The position numbers were made by a program, and so were the translations under genes. A stretch of 7,034 nucleotides of DNA from Balneolales bacterium (lineage in GTDB: Bacteria; Bacteroidota; Rhodothermia; Balneolales; Natronogracilivirgulaceae). Below the pieces are notes generated by a model. It was given only the letters and a program-made list of their open reading frames with translations. It did not search any database and was not told the origin of the DNA. This document shows positions 6,714 through 7,034 of this stretch, one piece after another (positions within the stretch are counted from its first letter, which is position 1; every line of letters starts with the position of its first letter). The stretch is taken from assembly GCA_007135895.1 (NCBI GenBank), contig SLHZ01000228.1, positions 1-7,034 on the forward strand, written 5' to 3'.

Positions 6714-6730
6714 ACCTCATGCAGTGAGGT
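6714..6730 (-). promoter_or_regulatory. 6-bp inverted repeat in the spt leader
   Basis: ACCTCA (6714-6719) and TGAGGT (6725-6730) are perfect inverted copies with a 5-nt loop, 22 bases upstream of the spt ATG and just downstream of the proposed start of transcription. It could be an operator half-site pair or an RNA hairpin in the leader. No U-run follows, so it is not a terminator. Confidence 0.35.
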
Positions 6731-6743
6731 CTATAAGGGATAT

Positions 6744-6773
6744 ATAATAACCAAATTCCCGTCAAAATTCCAA
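6744..6773 (-). promoter_or_regulatory. Candidate promoter of the spt-acyltransferase operon
   Basis: On the minus strand TTGGAA (6773-6768) and TATTAT (6749-6744) are 18 bases apart. The -10 matches the sigma-70 consensus at five of six positions and the -35 at four of six. An overlapping TTGACG is also present but poorly spaced. Transcription would start near 6738, giving a leader of about 46 nt. Read-through from the glycosyltransferase gene remains possible, since no terminator is visible in the 99-bp gap. Confidence 0.35.
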
Positions 6774-6791
6774 TTGGTTTCCATCCCGCCC

Positions 6792-7034
6792 TCACAAGGT
6801 ACCATCATCCCTGGAAAGTACTTCCGCGTAGTAAGAAGACAGCTGTTGCATGATGTACTCCCAGTCTTGTTTCCGCGCTTTTGAAAGCGCCCCGGAAGAC
6901 ATTTTTTTCCGGAGCATACCATCACGGGCAATCCGGTCGATCGCCTGCGCAAACGCTTCGCTGTCATCAGCCGGCACAACCATGCCGTTGCGGCCGCTGT
7001 CAACAATCGACCGGCTGCCAATAGCGTCGGCTAC
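6792..7034 (-). CDS. C-terminal fragment of a GT4-like glycosyltransferase (5' end outside window)
   Basis: The last 80 residues are present and the frame stays open to the window edge, so the gene continues upstream. The visible start, ADAIGSRSIVDSGRNGMVV, followed by PADDSEAFAQAI, matches the end of the second Rossmann domain in GT-B family 4 enzymes. There a small, Gly-rich loop and an NG.(L/V)V...D...A.AI pattern precede the C-terminal helix (about 32-70). Such enzymes transfer sugars from nucleotide donors to lipids, polysaccharides or small molecules. Substrate and full length cannot be read here. It lies 99 bp upstream of spt in the same direction, so a role in decorating envelope lipids is possible but speculative. 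Confidence 0.75.
   Translation of the reverse strand, partial: VADAIGSRSIVDSGRNGMVVPADDSEAFAQAIDRIARDGMLRKKMSSGALSKARKQDWEYIMQQLSSYYAEVLSRDDGTL

Overview
The window looks like chromosomal DNA from a sphingolipid-making bacterium of the Bacteroidota / Rhodothermota / Balneolota group. Three things suggest this: a Bacteroidota-style serine palmitoyltransferase, a single-chain fused alpha-beta E1 of the branched-chain 2-oxoacid dehydrogenase type, and mostly weak or absent Shine-Dalgarno sequences. The taxonomic call is inferred from protein style only. All five recognisable genes lie on the minus strand, so transcription runs from high to low coordinates.

Layout in transcription order: (1) 7034-6792, the C-terminal end of a GT4-like glycosyltransferase cut by the window edge; (2) 6791-6693, a 99-bp gap with a possible promoter and a 6-bp inverted repeat; (3) 6692-5451, serine palmitoyltransferase; (4) 5447-4287, a two-domain GNAT-fold acyltransferase three bases downstream, with a GTG start and its ribosome binding site inside the previous gene; (5) 4288-4042, a 19-bp tandem array organised into 57-bp higher-order repeats, touching the stop codon of the acyltransferase; (6) 4041-3875, leader DNA with a duplicated start-codon region; (7) 3874-1802, fused E1 alpha-beta 2-oxoacid dehydrogenase; (8) 1801-1540, a gap holding a likely terminator, two phased A-tracts and a candidate promoter; (9) 1539-142, class II fumarase fumC; (10) 141-1, non-coding DNA with inverted and direct repeats and possible termination signals.

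Biologically there are two blocks. The upstream block is lipid synthesis. Serine palmitoyltransferase makes 3-ketosphinganine, and the coupled acyltransferase belongs, by recognisable sequence, to the family that includes the bacterial ceramide synthase (bCerS) of Caulobacter. It is therefore a good candidate for N-acylating the long-chain base. The glycosyltransferase end could belong to the same envelope-lipid locus, but this is weak. The downstream block is central metabolism. The fused E1 would supply branched-chain acyl-CoAs, the usual primers of iso/anteiso fatty acids, and fumarase belongs to the TCA cycle. The E1 and fumC genes appear to be separate transcription units. The most unusual DNA structure is the minisatellite between the two blocks. 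I found no RNA gene, CRISPR array, insertion sequence or phage-related gene.
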